Of a stretch of 28,182 nt of DNA, positions 8,777 through 17,542 are shown in pieces (within the stretch, counting starts at the first letter, position 1; each line of letters opens with the position of its first letter). The notes under the pieces were generated by a model. It searched no databases and was not told the DNA's origin. It saw nothing but the letters and a program-made list of their open reading frames with translations. Both the position numbers and the translations under genes were made by a program. The stretch is taken from NCBI GenBank assembly GCA_946478755.1, contig CAMLDJ010000042.1:1-28182 (forward strand), written 5' to 3'. The DNA is from an uncultured Pedobacter sp. (GTDB taxonomy: Bacteria; Bacteroidota; Bacteroidia; Sphingobacteriales; Sphingobacteriaceae).

Positions 8777-11566
8777 ATGATAGATATGAAACCAGTTATC
8801 ACCACGATTTTTAGCTTTATATTTTTGTTCCAGACTGCCGGAGCACAAAGCTTATCCAAACCAGGCAGTGGCTGGCCTGCTGTAGAAAAGCAAATGAAAC
8901 CCTGGACGCGCTGGTGGTGGATGGGCAATGCCGTAGACGAAAGTAATTTAAATAAGGTCTTAACCAAATACCAGGCTGCGGGAATCGGAGGTGTAGAAAT
9001 CACGCCAATCTATGGCGCGGTAGGCTTTGAAAAAAGATACATCGATTTTCTTTCCCCCAAATGGATGAGCATGTTGCAATATACCGTGCAGAAATCAAAT
9101 GCACTGGGTATGGGTGTGGATATGAATACAGGTACGGGCTGGCCTTTTGGCGGACCCTTGGTAAAACCGGAAAATGCAGCGACCAAGTTAATTGTACAGC
9201 AATATGAACTGAAATCAGGGGAACAACTCAACGAGCCGATCAAGGTAAAAGAAGCCAAACAGGATGCCGCCATATTACAAGCAGTTACGGCTTACGGCAG
9301 TAATGGAGCCATTGTTGATCTGTATGATAAAGTTGGGGCAGGCGGACAACTGAACTGGACCGCGGGAAATGGCAACTGGAAGATCTACGCGGCCTTTGCC
9401 GGAAAAACACGCCAGCAAGTGAAGCGGGCAGCACCAGGAGGAGCGGGGCTTACCATGGACCATTTGGACAGAAATTCGGTTACTACTTATCTGAAACGCT
9501 TTGATCAGGCTTTTAACAATAAGCCCAATGGAGTCAGGGCTTTTTTTAACGACAGTTATGAGGTTTACGGTGCCAACTGGACACCAACTTTTTTCGATGA
9601 ATTTCAGAAACGCAGAGGTTACGATTTAAAGAAACACCTGAAGGAACTGGTCGGCAAGGATTCCGTGAGTGACCTGGTGGCCAGGGTAAAATCCGATTAC
9701 AGGGAAACGATGAGCGACCTGTTGCTGTTTAATTTTACGCATAACTGGACAGACTGGGCGCATCGGTATAAATCCATCAGCAAGAACCAGTCGCACGGCT
9801 CACCAGGCAACCTGCTGGATCTGTATGGGGCGGTAGACATTCCTGAAACGGAAACTTTTGGGTCCAGTCAGTTCGCCATTCCAGGGCTTCGCAGAGATAA
9901 AGCGGATGTACGGAATGTAGATCCTGATCCGATGATGTGTAAATTTGCTTCATCAGCAGCACATACGGGAGGTAAGAACCTGGTGTCATCCGAGACCTTT
10001 ACCTGGTTAACTGAACATTTCAAGACTTCTTACTCGCAATGTAAGCCGGAGGCAGAACAATTGTTCCTTTCTGGTGTGAATCATATCTTTTACCATGGTA
10101 CAACCAATTCGCCCGACGATGCCGTATGGCCTGGCTGGCTGTTCTATGCTTCGGTAGAGTTTAATCCGAACAACAGTTTATGGCCCCAGATAGGTGGACT
10201 AAACGAATACATTACCCGATGCCAGTCAGTCCTTCAATCCGGTAAATCTGATAATGAACTGCTGATCTACTGGCCGGTTTATGACGTATGGAACCATGCA
10301 AAAGGAATGGACGTGGCCGTTAAGGTACATAATATAGACGAGTGGCTGCATCCTACCCCTTTTTATAAATTGTCTAAGAAACTGTCGAAATCCGGATATT
10401 CCCTTGATTTTGCATCCGACCGCTTGCTGACAAATGCGGTCGTACAGCGTGGCTTAGTAAGCACTGAACCTAAGGCCTCCCCTTATAAAGTACTGATCAT
10501 TCCTCAATGTACCATGATTGCGCTGCCTACCCTTGAAAAAGCAATGCAATTGGCAGCAGATGGGGCAACAGTTATTTTTCAGCAATTGCCGGCTGATGTT
10601 CCGGGCCTGAATCAGCTGGAGTCACGCAGGAACCGGTTGAAGGAAATCCTGGCGGGTATGAAATTTTCTGATGCAGGTAACGGAGTGAAACAGTATAAAA
10701 CAGGCAAGGGCCTGATATTGCTGTCGGCAAATGTAGAAAAAGCCCTGGCCTTTAAAGCACTGAAGCCGGAAGAACTGGTAGATGCAGGCCTGCAATTTAT
10801 CCGCCGCAGTTTTAATGGCGGTAAATATTACTACATCGTGAACCATACGGCTAAAGACATGGATGCCGATTTTCCGCTGAATGAAAAAGGCTCGGTAATG
10901 ATTATGGATCCGCAGAGCGGGATGACTGGATTGGCGGCTACAAATCATGCCGGCGGACAGTTTAAAGTAAGGCTGCAAATTAGTTCCGGGGAAGCGCTGA
11001 TCCTTAAAGTGACGGAGAAAGCCCCTGCTGCAGGGCAGTCCTGGACTTACTTAAATAAACCAGGAAAAGAGATCGCGCTCAACAACCGCTGGTCGCTCAA
11101 CTTTACTGCAGGCGGTCCGGAACTTCCTGCTGCTCAGCAATTGGATAAATTGGTTTCCTGGACCACCTTGTCTGATCCCAAACTGCAGGCCTTTTCAGGC
11201 ACCGGGGTATATACCAGCAGCTTTAACCTGCCAGAAAAGACAGCCAGAGAATATGTATTGAACCTGAACCAGGTTGACGAAAGTGCGAAGGTATGGATCA
11301 ACGGAAAGGAAGTCGGGATCCTATGGAGCATTCCCTTTAAAGCCCGTATAGGCAAGTACCTGAAAGCCGGAAGCAATACTATTAAAATTGAAGTCCTGAA
11401 CCTGATGGCCAACCGGATCCGTTACATGGACCAGAAGAAAATTCAGTGGAGGAATTATCACGAGATCAACTTCGTGAATATCAATTATGAGCCTTTTGAC
11501 GCATCAGGTTGGCAGGTGATGCCCTCAGGCTTAATCGGGCCTGTTACCATTTCACCTTATTTTTAG
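8777..11566 (+). CDS. GH106 alpha-L-rhamnosidase
   Basis: This 929-residue secreted enzyme starts immediately after the rhaM stop. A second ATG at 8786 would give a slightly shorter signal peptide (MKPVITTIFS...), and either start is possible. Signal peptide cleavage is likely after AGA (about residue 23). GH106 signatures include PWTRWWWMGNAVD (42-54), GGVEITPIYG (71-80), N-T-G-T-G-W-P-F-G-G (117-126), FFNDSYEV (256-263), SSETFTWL with E406 (404-411) and FYHGTTNSP. A C-terminal galactose-binding-like sandwich (about 810-900) contains AKVWINGKEVG. The enzyme releases terminal L-rhamnose, most likely from rhamnogalacturonan oligosaccharides exposed by GH105. It is the last gene before the terminator at 11591. 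The exact catalytic carboxylates were not assigned by alignment. Confidence 0.93.
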   Translation: MIDMKPVITTIFSFIFLFQTAGAQSLSKPGSGWPAVEKQMKPWTRWWWMGNAVDESNLNKVLTKYQAAGIGGVEITPIYGAVGFEKRYIDFLSPKWMSMLQYTVQKSNALGMGVDMNTGTGWPFGGPLVKPENAATKLIVQQYELKSGEQLNEPIKVKEAKQDAAILQAVTAYGSNGAIVDLYDKVGAGGQLNWTAGNGNWKIYAAFAGKTRQQVKRAAPGGAGLTMDHLDRNSVTTYLKRFDQAFNNKPNGVRAFFNDSYEVYGANWTPTFFDEFQKRRGYDLKKHLKELVGKDSVSDLVARVKSDYRETMSDLLLFNFTHNWTDWAHRYKSISKNQSHGSPGNLLDLYGAVDIPETETFGSSQFAIPGLRRDKADVRNVDPDPMMCKFASSAAHTGGKNLVSSETFTWLTEHFKTSYSQCKPEAEQLFLSGVNHIFYHGTTNSPDDAVWPGWLFYASVEFNPNNSLWPQIGGLNEYITRCQSVLQSGKSDNELLIYWPVYDVWNHAKGMDVAVKVHNIDEWLHPTPFYKLSKKLSKSGYSLDFASDRLLTNAVVQRGLVSTEPKASPYKVLIIPQCTMIALPTLEKAMQLAADGATVIFQQLPADVPGLNQLESRRNRLKEILAGMKFSDAGNGVKQYKTGKGLILLSANVEKALAFKALKPEELVDAGLQFIRRSFNGGKYYYIVNHTAKDMDADFPLNEKGSVMIMDPQSGMTGLAATNHAGGQFKVRLQISSGEALILKVTEKAPAAGQSWTYLNKPGKEIALNNRWSLNFTAGGPELPAAQQLDKLVSWTTLSDPKLQAFSGTGVYTSSFNLPEKTAREYVLNLNQVDESAKVWINGKEVGILWSIPFKARIGKYLKAGSNTIKIEVLNLMANRIRYMDQKKIQWRNYHEINFVNINYEPFDASGWQVMPSGLIGPVTISPYF

Positions 11567-11590
11567 ATAAGATGATATAAGATCATGCGA

Positions 11591-11622
11591 AGAACCGATA
11601 ATATTTATCGGTTCTTTTTTTT
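11591..11622 (+). terminator. Intrinsic terminator after the GH106 gene
   Basis: There is a perfect 11-bp inverted repeat, AGAACCGATAA (11591-11601) and its complement (11605-11615), with a 3-nt loop. It is followed directly by a run of eight T (11615-11622). It lies 25 bp after the GH106 stop. The arms and the U-tract meet the normal criteria for factor-independent termination of the + strand unit. Confidence 0.9.
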
Positions 11623-11683
11623 AAAAAGAAATATAAAAATATTTTTATCAATTTTTTTTTCGGAAACCGTAAAAAACAGGCTT

Positions 11684-11706
11684 ATAAACGTCAATGAAAC
11701 GTTTAT
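11684..11706. promoter_or_regulatory. Inverted repeat, candidate operator
   Basis: Seven-base arms ATAAACG (11684-11690) and CGTTTAT (11700-11706) are separated by 9 nt. The right part also contains the 8-bp palindrome AAACGTTT (11697-11704), whose centre CG resembles LacI-family operators. It lies about 80 bp upstream of the candidate -7 box. A regulatory role is inferred from symmetry and position only. Confidence 0.35.
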
Positions 11707-11724
11707 TTGTTAGATGCGGTTGGA

Positions 11725-11793
11725 ATTAGGTGGTTGATCCGGGTTAGGCAGGATGAAGCAGGTTGCAAGTCGTGCAACAATCCTATACTTTTA
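11725..11793 (+). promoter_or_regulatory. Candidate promoter and shared upstream element for the FAS1-SusCD operon
   Basis: ATTAGGTG (11725-11732) and GGCAGGATG-AAG-CAGGTTGC (11747-11766) repeat the elements found before the gene at 4380. The copy here has 12 extra bases between the two blocks. The element ends in GTTG, and TTG (11763-11765) lies 20 nt before TACTTTTA (11786-11793), which differs from the Bacteroidota -7 consensus TAnnTTTG only in its last base. An inverted repeat GTTGCA-N5-TGCAAC (11762-11778) overlaps the -33 position. The promoter call is based on spacing and motif match, without transcript data. Confidence 0.5.
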
Positions 11794-11807
11794 ATTTAAA
11801 TACCAGA

Positions 11808-11838
11808 TAACCAAGTAACCAAATAACCATTAACCAAA
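11808..11838 (+). repeat. Short TAACC direct-repeat cluster in the operon leader
   Basis: TAACC occurs at 11808, 11816, 11824 and 11831, giving three 8-bp units (ATAACCAA, GTAACCAA, ATAACCAT) and a fourth shifted by one base (TAACCAAA). Further single copies lie at 11849 and 11862. The cluster starts about 15 bp downstream of the candidate -7 box, so it would lie at the 5' end of the transcript or in a downstream regulator site. Function unknown. Confidence 0.6.
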
Positions 11839-11992
11839 CAACACGAGTTAACCGCCGTTAATAACCAAATAAAACTGTATGTAAAAACCTCTACTTTCTT
11901 TTCTGGAATCGGTACGCATATGCGCCTCTTTTGCGGATTGCAGATTTCTTGCTTCTTACTTAACAGTTGGTCATTAAGGTGTTTTTTATTCA

Positions 11993-14221
11993 ATGAAAAA
12001 TGCTATGGATAAACCTTTCAAAAAACGTTTAATTGTCGTTCTAATGCTTGTTGTCGCTTTTTCGGGCTGCAGGAAGCAAGAATTTGATGCTTATTATGGG
12101 CGCCCGGAAACACTGGCGGATCCTATTTATCAGCAACTGCAGACCAGGGGTAATTTCAGCAGTTTGCTGATGTGTATTGATAAGGCGGGATATAAAGAAA
12201 TATTAGGAAAGTCTGGTTATTGGACCATGTTTGCTCCTAATGATGAGGCTTTCAAAAAATTTATGGGAGAAAGGTCCATTACGGATGTAAATGAGATAAG
12301 CAAGGAAATGGCAGAGAAGATTGTAAAGTATGCTTTGGTGTATAATGCATTTAAAACTGATCATATTTCCGATTATCAATCCAGAATTGGTTGGGTGCCA
12401 GACATAGCCTTTAAAAGAAGGACCGCTTATTACGATGGTTTCTATAAGGAGAATATCGATGGAAAGGAATTGGTTATTGTGGCTTCAAATCGTAATAACG
12501 CAGTAGTGTCCAGCGGTATCCCATATTATGTTAATGGCGATAACAACAATAAATACATCACCTATTTTCATAGTAAGTTTATGAGTGCTGCAACCATACC
12601 AGAAACGGACTATACTTATTTTTATCCAGGCCTCGCGTTTAGCGGGTTTAACGTATTGGGCGGTCAGGTTAAAACGGCGGATATCATAGCAGAAAACGGT
12701 GTTATTCATGAAGTGACCGATGTGAACCTGCCAATGCCAAGTATCGACCAGTACCTGAAAGAAAAACCTCAGTACAGTTTGTTTAAAAGCATTTTAGATA
12801 AGTACCTGGTTACTTATGTTAAAAATAGTGATGCTACAAAAAGCTATCAGATATTAACCGGAAGTACAGAAGATGTGTATGTAAAAGTATACGACGCTGA
12901 ATTGGCTTTTTCTCCGAACAATGAAAACTATTTGAAAAACGAAGATAATGACGGGCAGGCCGATGGTTATAGCATGTTTGTGCCTACAAATGAAGTGCTG
13001 CAAAGCTTTATCGATACCAAGGTCCTGGAACATTACAAATCTTTAGATCAGTTGCCTAAATATATCCTTGTTGACCTGATAAATGCACACATGTGGCAAT
13101 CTACAGCATGGCCAAGCAGATTCGAATCGGCAATAAACGCTTTAGAAGAACCGGCAAGGTTTGATAAAAACACAAATATCGTTGATAAAAAAGTACTAAG
13201 TAACGGACTCTTTTACGGTACAAATAAGGTACAGGAAGCTAATGTATTTTACACCGTATACAGTAAGCCCTATTTAAATCCTGAATATACATTAATGACC
13301 AGGGCCTTAAATCAGGAATATAAGCGGATTATTAATAATCCGGCCATAAAGTTCACGGTTTTCATGATGTCTGATAAGGTGCTTAGAAACCTTGGTTTTG
13401 AATATGATATTATTCGGTCTGAATGGAATTATACTTCGCCAACAGGCAATTTGGTAACCGGTAATCTCGCCAACTACAGGATGCAGCGTATACTCTATAA
13501 CAGCATTGTTTATACGTCACAAGACGAGTTAAAAGATCTGTCGGGCAGTGGCTATATCAGATCTGGCGACAGGGATATCCCGGGCGAGTACATTAAATGG
13601 AATGCCAATACGGTATATGCTGCTGGAAATGAAGACCTCGGCAATGTCGTTAAAATTTTGGGAAGCGCTGAAATAGCCAATAATGGAAGAGTTTATTATA
13701 CGGATAACTTACTCGAATTTAGTGAGCGGGGAGTTGGTTTAAAGCTTGCCGCCCTTGCGGCGCAGCCAGGGTCGCAGTTTAACGCCTTTTTTCAATATCT
13801 AAAAAATTCGTCTTTGTATAATGCAGCGGCAGGAAGCATCAAAGGTATTAGTTTAGGCACATCCTATACTATTCTAGTTCCTAATGCAGCGGCAATACAA
13901 GCTGCGATAGCTGATGGGTCATTGCCTGCTTCTAATAACCCTTCCACCGCGGCGGATAAAGAAAAAGTTGAAGCCTTTATCCTGTACCACATTCTGGCAA
14001 AAAATACGGTAGCTCCTGACGGAAATCAGGACGTTACATCCTCCGAAACACTCTTTAAAGACGATGAATCTCAGCCGGTGTTTGTAAAAGTTAACAACCA
14101 GAAATTTAATCTGGTGCTTACCGACAAGAATTTTAGAACTGCAAGGGTAATCAACGAATCCAGCAATCACCTTGCCGATCGAACAATGATACACTTAATA
14201 GATAATTTCCTTAAATATTAA
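11993..14221 (+). CDS. Lipoprotein with four fasciclin (FAS1)-like domains
   Basis: This 742-residue protein has a lipoprotein signal ending in FSGC (C26). FAS1 modules are recognisable from their paired motifs. The first motif (aromatic/hydrophobic-TxFAPN-like) appears at YWTMFAPNDEAF (77-88), YSMFVPTNEVL (326-336), KFTVFMMSDKVL (453-464) and YTILVPNAAAI (625-635). The closing motif appears at GVIHEVTDVNLP (236-247), GLFYGTNKV (405-413), GRVYYTDNLL (565-574) and RTMIHLIDNFL (729-739). This gives four repeats, the middle ones divergent. FAS1 domains mediate adhesion or ligand binding; no enzymatic motif is seen. As first gene of the operon, 13 bp before a SusC gene, it is probably an outer-membrane surface protein working with that transporter. 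An in-frame ATG at residue 5 is an alternative start. The ligand is unknown. Confidence 0.8.
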   Translation: MKNAMDKPFKKRLIVVLMLVVAFSGCRKQEFDAYYGRPETLADPIYQQLQTRGNFSSLLMCIDKAGYKEILGKSGYWTMFAPNDEAFKKFMGERSITDVNEISKEMAEKIVKYALVYNAFKTDHISDYQSRIGWVPDIAFKRRTAYYDGFYKENIDGKELVIVASNRNNAVVSSGIPYYVNGDNNNKYITYFHSKFMSAATIPETDYTYFYPGLAFSGFNVLGGQVKTADIIAENGVIHEVTDVNLPMPSIDQYLKEKPQYSLFKSILDKYLVTYVKNSDATKSYQILTGSTEDVYVKVYDAELAFSPNNENYLKNEDNDGQADGYSMFVPTNEVLQSFIDTKVLEHYKSLDQLPKYILVDLINAHMWQSTAWPSRFESAINALEEPARFDKNTNIVDKKVLSNGLFYGTNKVQEANVFYTVYSKPYLNPEYTLMTRALNQEYKRIINNPAIKFTVFMMSDKVLRNLGFEYDIIRSEWNYTSPTGNLVTGNLANYRMQRILYNSIVYTSQDELKDLSGSGYIRSGDRDIPGEYIKWNANTVYAAGNEDLGNVVKILGSAEIANNGRVYYTDNLLEFSERGVGLKLAALAAQPGSQFNAFFQYLKNSSLYNAAAGSIKGISLGTSYTILVPNAAAIQAAIADGSLPASNNPSTAADKEKVEAFILYHILAKNTVAPDGNQDVTSSETLFKDDESQPVFVKVNNQKFNLVLTDKNFRTARVINESSNHLADRTMIHLIDNFLKY

Positions 14222-14234
14222 ACACAAAAAAGAT

Positions 14235-17200
14235 ATGATATACAAAAGTTACTATGTAGGTTTTTTGTTATTGGTTTGTGTTTTGTTAAGCACAAATAAA
14301 ACAGTAGCGCAAACACCAAAGGCTACCGCTCCTGGTATTTTATTATTGAGAGGTAAAGTAATTGACAAAGCAGACAAATTGCCAATTATAGGAGCGACAG
14401 TAGTGGAGCTGGATAAAGACAGACGTACCGTTACGGGAGTGGTTACAGATATCAATGGCAATTATGCATTAAAAATAAAAGATGCATCTCATAAAATATC
14501 CGTTTCCTTTATCGGATACAAAACTCAGGACATCTTACTGAATGGCAGGACTACATTGAACATTTCCCTCGCATCCAATCTGCAGGAATTGGACGCCGTT
14601 AACATTACGACAACGAAGACGGGTAATTCCGGATTAATGCATATCGAAGAAAGAGATCTTACCACTGCCAATGTTACCATCAATGCCAAAGAACTGCAGG
14701 AACTGCAGTCGACCTCTATAGATGAAGCCCTGCAGGGAAGAATTCCGGGGGTAGACATTTCAGCAAATTCTGGTGATCCCGGCTCTGGCATGTCGATCAG
14801 GATAAGAGGTACATCATCTATTAGCGGTTCTGCGGAGCCATTGATCGTAGTGGATGGGATGCCTTATGAAACGACTGTGCCCTCTGATTTTAATTTTGGA
14901 ACAGCGGATGAGGATGGCTATGCACAACTATTAAATATAGCTCCGGCAGATATTGAAACCATCACCATTTTAAAAGATGCCGCTGCAACAGCAGTTTGGG
15001 GTTCGAGAGCTTCCAACGGAGTATTGCTCATTACAACTAAAAGAGGTACAATAGGTGCACCGACTATAAATTATTCGTTTAAAGGATCGTTTTCTAAAAT
15101 TCCGTCAGCTATACCGATGTTAAGCGGTGATCAATATTCTCAGCTGATTCCAGAGGAATTTATGAACAGAACGGGAACGCCATTAAATACACTTTCGGTT
15201 AAAGAATTCCAGTACGATCCAAGTGATGTTTATTGGTACAAGAACTACGGCAATAATACGGATTGGGTAGATGCAATAACACAGACAGGTACATCAGGTG
15301 ATCATACCATCTCCATACAGGGAGGTGGGGAAAAAGCCAGATATTATTCGTCTGTTGGCTATCTGGATTCAAAAGGCGTGACCATTGGTACAGGCTTGAA
15401 CCGGATTAGTGCAAGGTTAAATTTAGACTATACCGTATCCGACAGGATCAGGTTCAGAACAGATATTGCCTATACCCACTCTATTACAGACAGAAATTAT
15501 GTCAATGGAACCAACAACACTGCCGATGCTTTAAGAAGTGTAGCTTATACAAAAATGCCAAATATGGGGGTGTATGAATATGATGAATATGGTAATTTAA
15601 CCCCGAATTTCTTTTCTCCTGAATCTAACATTCAAGGGTCGTACAGCAGGACATACAACCCTGCAGCAATGGGAGAATATGCATCCAACCGTCAAAAAGG
15701 TGAACGAATTGTTCCGATCTTTAACCTTAAGTACGATATCCTGCCAAATGTGCTATTCTCAGATTTTACGGTCATGTTTGATATCAACAACAGCAAGGTG
15801 AATAATTTTTTACCTCAGATAGCTACTGGCAGACCTTATACAGAAACTGTCGTAAACAGAGCAGGTGATTCTGATCTGGATCAGTTCAGGGTACAAACCA
15901 AAGCAAATTTCATATATGTTCCACAGTTGGGTAGCAAGCATGGATTGCAAGGCATCTTGTCTTTACAGGCTGACGATTACAGAGGAGTTAGCCACGAAGC
16001 GCTCACCTCTAATACGGCCTCCTCACTATTGACAGATCCCTCAAATGCGTCCAGGACTCAAAATACAGAGCTGAGACTGAATACTGGCATCGGAGAGTCC
16101 AGAAGTGTTGGTGCACTCATCAGTGCTCAATATAAATATGTCGATAAATACATTGTGAATGTAGGTTTAAGGGCAGACGGCAGCTCTAAGTTTGGCCCAA
16201 ATAACAGGTATGGTTATTTTCCTTCTGTTTCCGCGCGCTGGAGGGTGTCCGGTGAAAACTTTATGAAGAAATTTAAGTTCATTGATGACCTGAGTTTCAG
16301 GTTAAGCTATGGACAGTCTGGTAAGGCGCCAAGATATGATTACATGTATTTTAATGTATATGGAAATTTCCCGTCTAACTACTTGGGCATGCCTGGTGTT
16401 TATCCGGCAAATATAGAACTAAGTAACCTGAAATGGGAGACGGTAACGGGGAAGAATATAGGGTTTAATCTCGACATGTTTAAAGGCAAGGTTCGCGTAG
16501 ATGTAGACCTTTATCAAAACAGAACAACGGATCTCTTATTGGAAAATCTGCAGATTTCTTCTGTCTCCGGATTTAATGATCTGGACCTTAACTATGGTAA
16601 GCTAGACAATCAGGGCTGGGAGTTTGGTTTAAATGCAACGCCTTATAAATCAAAGAACCTCACGATAGATTTTGGTTTTAACATAGCCAGAAATGTAAAT
16701 ATTATACGTGAAATATCTGAATATTTCCCATCGGAGGAAGGCTTTTCCGATCGGAACGGAAGTTTTAAGCGCTTTTTAAGAGTAAATAATCCTTATGGTT
16801 CTTTTTATGGATACAAATTTAACGGTGTTTATGCCGATAAGGATGCCACTATTGCACTGGATAAGGACGGTAGTAAAATTTTAGGTCCGAATGGACAGCC
16901 CGTTTACATGCGTTTCAATTATCCTGCAACAGATTATGTGTTTCAGGAAGGAGATGCCAGATATGAAGACATCAATCATGATGGCAATATAGATGCCAGA
17001 GATGTGGTTTATCTGGGTAATAGCAGTCCTAAATTTACGGGAGGTTTCGGGCCAACATTTAATATTAAGAATCGTTTGAGAATCAGTGCTTTTTTTAGTT
17101 ACAGACTAGGCTATGAGGTAATCAACCAAACAGATATGCTCACTACAAATATGGCTGGGTACGACAACCAAAGTACTGCTGTTTTAAGCCGCTGGAGAAA

Positions 17201-17525
17201 TACAGGAGATGTAACCAATATGCCGCGAGCAATTTATGGCACAGGCTATAACTGGTTGGGATCTGACCGTTATGTTGAAGACGCATCATTTTTAAGGTTC
17301 AGATCTGCAACCGTAAGTTATTCACTCGGAAAAGGAATTCTGGATAAAATAAAACTCGCCGACTTAAGGATATATGTAACAGGAGAGAACTTCTTTACCC
17401 TCACAAAATACAGAGGTCAGGATCCTGAAGTAAATATGAGCAAGGGAGTTTTTGGAATAGCCCTGGATAATTCCAGGACTCCGCCTACACAGCGCTTAAC
17501 ATTTGGCTTATCAACTAGGTTTTAA
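14235..17525 (+). CDS. SusC-like TonB-dependent outer-membrane transporter (pair 1)
   Basis: This 1096-residue protein has a signal peptide (about 1-26, ending TVAQ). A carboxypeptidase-regulatory-like beta-sandwich follows (about 37-113), then a TonB-box-like ELDAVNI (118-124). The plug domain (about 140-272) contains LQGRIPGVDI (166-175), IRIRGTSSI (188-196), PLIVVDGMPYE (202-212) and the usual SusC ending SRASNGVLLITTKRG (257-271). The 22-stranded barrel fills the rest and ends in FGLSTRF, with the terminal aromatic expected for outer-membrane insertion. SusC proteins import oligosaccharides using TonB energy, with SusD as lid. The partner SusD follows after 17 bp. A rhamnogalacturonan-derived ligand is inferred from the neighbouring enzymes. 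There is no STN (sigma-factor signalling) domain, so regulation through a FecR/anti-sigma pair is unlikely. Confidence 0.96.
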   Translation: MIYKSYYVGFLLLVCVLLSTNKTVAQTPKATAPGILLLRGKVIDKADKLPIIGATVVELDKDRRTVTGVVTDINGNYALKIKDASHKISVSFIGYKTQDILLNGRTTLNISLASNLQELDAVNITTTKTGNSGLMHIEERDLTTANVTINAKELQELQSTSIDEALQGRIPGVDISANSGDPGSGMSIRIRGTSSISGSAEPLIVVDGMPYETTVPSDFNFGTADEDGYAQLLNIAPADIETITILKDAAATAVWGSRASNGVLLITTKRGTIGAPTINYSFKGSFSKIPSAIPMLSGDQYSQLIPEEFMNRTGTPLNTLSVKEFQYDPSDVYWYKNYGNNTDWVDAITQTGTSGDHTISIQGGGEKARYYSSVGYLDSKGVTIGTGLNRISARLNLDYTVSDRIRFRTDIAYTHSITDRNYVNGTNNTADALRSVAYTKMPNMGVYEYDEYGNLTPNFFSPESNIQGSYSRTYNPAAMGEYASNRQKGERIVPIFNLKYDILPNVLFSDFTVMFDINNSKVNNFLPQIATGRPYTETVVNRAGDSDLDQFRVQTKANFIYVPQLGSKHGLQGILSLQADDYRGVSHEALTSNTASSLLTDPSNASRTQNTELRLNTGIGESRSVGALISAQYKYVDKYIVNVGLRADGSSKFGPNNRYGYFPSVSARWRVSGENFMKKFKFIDDLSFRLSYGQSGKAPRYDYMYFNVYGNFPSNYLGMPGVYPANIELSNLKWETVTGKNIGFNLDMFKGKVRVDVDLYQNRTTDLLLENLQISSVSGFNDLDLNYGKLDNQGWEFGLNATPYKSKNLTIDFGFNIARNVNIIREISEYFPSEEGFSDRNGSFKRFLRVNNPYGSFYGYKFNGVYADKDATIALDKDGSKILGPNGQPVYMRFNYPATDYVFQEGDARYEDINHDGNIDARDVVYLGNSSPKFTGGFGPTFNIKNRLRISAFFSYRLGYEVINQTDMLTTNMAGYDNQSTAVLSRWRNTGDVTNMPRAIYGTGYNWLGSDRYVEDASFLRFRSATVSYSLGKGILDKIKLADLRIYVTGENFFTLTKYRGQDPEVNMSKGVFGIALDNSRTPPTQRLTFGLSTRF

Positions 17526-17542
17526 TTATTAGAAGCATCATT

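Larger units (their letters stand above)
11567..11992. other. 426-bp intergenic region between the enzyme unit and the uptake operon
   Basis: This gap holds no credible gene. It contains, in order: the intrinsic terminator of the enzyme unit (11591-11622), an AT-rich stretch, an inverted repeat (11684-11706), the element shared with the region before 4380 (11725-11732 and 11747-11766), a second inverted repeat overlapping a possible -33 box (11762-11778), a candidate -7 box (11786-11793), a run of TAACC repeats (11808-11838), a small TTAAC/GTTAA inverted repeat (11848-11861) and a 10-bp palindrome CGCATATGCG (11915-11924). If transcription starts near 11799, the mRNA has a leader of about 190 nt. 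Confidence 0.7.

Noticed and set aside
11796..11993. 65-codon open frame on the minus strand in the intergenic region
   Set aside because: It overlaps the leader repeats, has no recognisable domain or ribosome binding site, and its content follows the low-complexity TAACC repeats. Chance is the better explanation.
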